Notes under the pieces: model-generated
What the model saw: only the letters and a program-made list of their open reading frames with translations
Database searches by the model: none
Told to the model about the DNA's origin: nothing
Position numbers and translations under genes: made by a program
In this document: positions 4,857 to 5,775 of the stretch, in pieces
Layout of the letters: the number at the start of each line of letters is the position of its first letter
Numbering within the stretch: the stretch's first letter is position 1
NCBI GenBank assembly: GCA_027482985.1
Contig: JAIXVO010000242.1
Span: 1 to 5,775 of the forward strand
Direction: 5' to 3'
Length of the DNA: 5,775 bases
Source: Cyanobacteriota bacterium
GTDB lineage: Bacteria > Cyanobacteriota > Cyanobacteriia > Leptolyngbyales > Leptolyngbyaceae

Positions 4857-5404
4857 ATCAATGCGAATAACACCATCATGACCGCAAACGAAATCACAAA
4901 GTTGATGATTTGACTTAGGATCACCAGGGTTGGAAACAACTGTCCCAGCAGCGTCCCCAATGCCGCTAAACCAGCACTCAGCACCAGAGAAACCAACAGC
5001 AAAAAGCCAATCACGAGCACCATCGCAAAAGACAAAAACCGATTTTGCAACATGAATTTGATGCCATGAATGCGATTGTCTAAATACGCCAGAGGCTCCC
5101 AGCAATAAAGCGCCGACTCCCACCACCGTTGCGACAATACTGCCAGAACCTAGTTGTTGAGTGTTTTGCAGCATGGCTTGAATCGCTTCCGCCCCCTGTT
5201 GCCCCAACAAACCCCGAATCTCTCCCACCACTTCGCCACGTGCGGCTTCGGCACCCAAAAATGCCCCCGCGATCGCAATGACCAACAGGGGGCTAGCGAA
5301 AATGCGGTGTAATACGCTAACGCAGCAGCCCAAAGCAGCACCTTATCATCCTGCCAGGCTTTAAGCGTGGCTTGCAGCAATTGCCAATCAGACGAAATTT
5401 TCAT
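4844..5404 (-). pseudogene. Truncated, frameshifted YihY/BrkB-family membrane protein
   Basis: Joined across frames, the minus strand encodes about 185 residues of a YihY/virulence-factor-BrkB protein, an integral membrane family usually near 280-320 residues. Recognisable pieces are WQLLQATLKAWQDDK and AAALAYYTAFSLAP (5404 to about 5290), LLVIAIAGAFLGAEAARGE then LLGQQGAEAIQAMLQN and LLLGASGVF (about 5290-5078), and NRFLSFAMVLVIGFLLLVSL to VLFALI (about 5045-4856). The first break is one missing base in the C-run at 5288-5292 (G-run on plus). The second, near 5070, is a frame change with some 40 bases lost relative to my recollection of the family, removing the QLQDALNTIW-like stretch. The protein then stops at ALINNV, about 100 residues or more early, where the attC-like R' box lies. 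The only good Shine-Dalgarno (AGGAG, 5430-5426) is 21 bases from the ATG, far for initiation. It is almost certainly non-functional. Confidence 0.82.
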
Positions 5405-5653
5405 GCGTTGATGTCATTTTCGGCACTCCTTTTATGAATCACTGGAATGATAAATTACGCTCTCTACCGTAGGTGCCACGTCTTGCCTACGCCCTCCAAT
5501 CGCAAGTCAGAATTGTTGGCTTAAACCTGCCATAAATAGCGATTGATTGGCTTGCCTCAACGCAACAAATCTTGTTCAATAAGATGAACCCAGAGCAGGA
5601 TGTTAAGGATTGTCATCATCCTCTAGGTAGAAATTCTGTGCTAGTGTCTAGTG
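5405..5653. other. Intergenic region between divergent units
   Basis: No gene is visible. It contains the AGGAG (5426-5430, read on minus) belonging to the YihY-like pseudogene and a 6-bp inverted repeat CGTAGG/CCTACG (5468-5473 with 5486-5491), extended by two possible G-U pairs. A third attC-like site was looked for and not found. Any promoter for a gene on the right would lie here, but I see no convincing -35/-10 pair. Confidence 0.5.
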
Positions 5654-5775
5654 ATGCGAAAACTGGGCGCGATCGCGATCTTTTTTCTACGCCTGTTGGC
5701 ATTGTCACATTTCCCTAAAACCATGCACCTTTCTAGTCAGATCGAACAGTGGAATACCTTACGCCAGCAGGCCAA
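5654..5775 (+). CDS. Possible 5' end of a gene running off the window
   Basis: A plus-strand frame is open from ATG at 5654 to the right edge (40 codons), with a second in-frame ATG at 5723. From the first start the N-terminus MRKLGAIAIFFLRLLALSHF is basic then hydrophobic, like a weak signal peptide or membrane anchor interrupted by Arg13. Part of it is encoded by a HIP1 octamer at 5669-5676. From the second start the protein begins MHLSSQIEQWNTLRQQA, a polar, probably helical sequence. Neither start has a clear ribosome binding site. I do not recognise the family. The evidence is only the open frame and its divergent placement. Confidence 0.3.
   Translation, partial: MRKLGAIAIFFLRLLALSHFPKTMHLSSQIEQWNTLRQQA

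Noticed and set aside
5468..5491. CGTAGG/CCTACG inverted repeat as a third attC-like site
   Set aside because: It is only 24 bases long, with no R-box-like AAC/GTT ends and no extra-base pattern.
407..5676. GCGATCGC octamers as regulatory palindromes
   Set aside because: These are HIP1 copies dispersed throughout, including in reading frames. They indicate a cyanobacterial genome and not local regulation.

Overview
The window is cyanobacterial. It carries eleven exact copies of the octamer GCGATCGC (HIP1, characteristic of many cyanobacteria) at 407, 1113, 1458, 1995, 2295, 2633, 3479, 3830, 4435, 5269 and 5669, spread through coding and non-coding DNA, and the proteins look cyanobacterial. 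Genus cannot be read from the sequence.

Layout. Bases 1-632 hold no convincing gene: a cluster of small palindromes (112-164), three degenerate repeats at exact 55-base spacing (211-348), an integron attC-like site (377-459) and a long hairpin (550-599). A five-gene set then runs on the minus strand, in transcription order: tetR-type regulator (4594-4013), short-chain dehydrogenase (3953-3207), small multi-pass membrane protein of unknown function (3127-2621), medium-chain quinone-oxidoreductase-like enzyme (2549-1551) and alpha/beta hydrolase (1502-633). Gaps are 48-79 bases and each gene has its own Shine-Dalgarno, so this looks like one operon. Bases 4595-4843 contain the regulator's promoter/operator and most of a second attC-like site (4769-4856). 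Next comes a decayed, C-terminally truncated YihY/BrkB membrane-protein pseudogene (5404-4844, minus), about 250 non-coding bases, and a possible plus-strand gene start running off the right edge.

How the genes work together. The regulator's promoter overlaps a palindrome, TTGACCGATCGGTT (4654-4641 read on minus), and 13 of its 14 bases recur at 3980-3993, just before the dehydrogenase gene. The simplest model is a TetR repressor controlling itself and a redox/detoxification operon from two sites. The regulator has a single cysteine in a GCF context, the dehydrogenase and quinone reductase families act on carbonyl and quinone-like electrophiles, and a hydrolase completes the set. An electrophile-responsive operon, NemR-like in logic, is my inference.

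Most unusual observation. Both attC-like sites have the same orientation and integron-type architecture: R boxes, an unpaired spacer, and L boxes with an extra base, six pairs, then an extra A. The first 11 bases after the predicted cut region of the left site (453-463) are the exact reverse complement of the 11 bases ending the R'' box of the right site (4765-4775). That is the relationship expected between the two ends of one integron gene cassette. If real, the whole regulated operon forms a cassette of about 4.4 kb read against the array direction, with its own promoter and repressor, and no integrase in view. This needs covariance-model confirmation.
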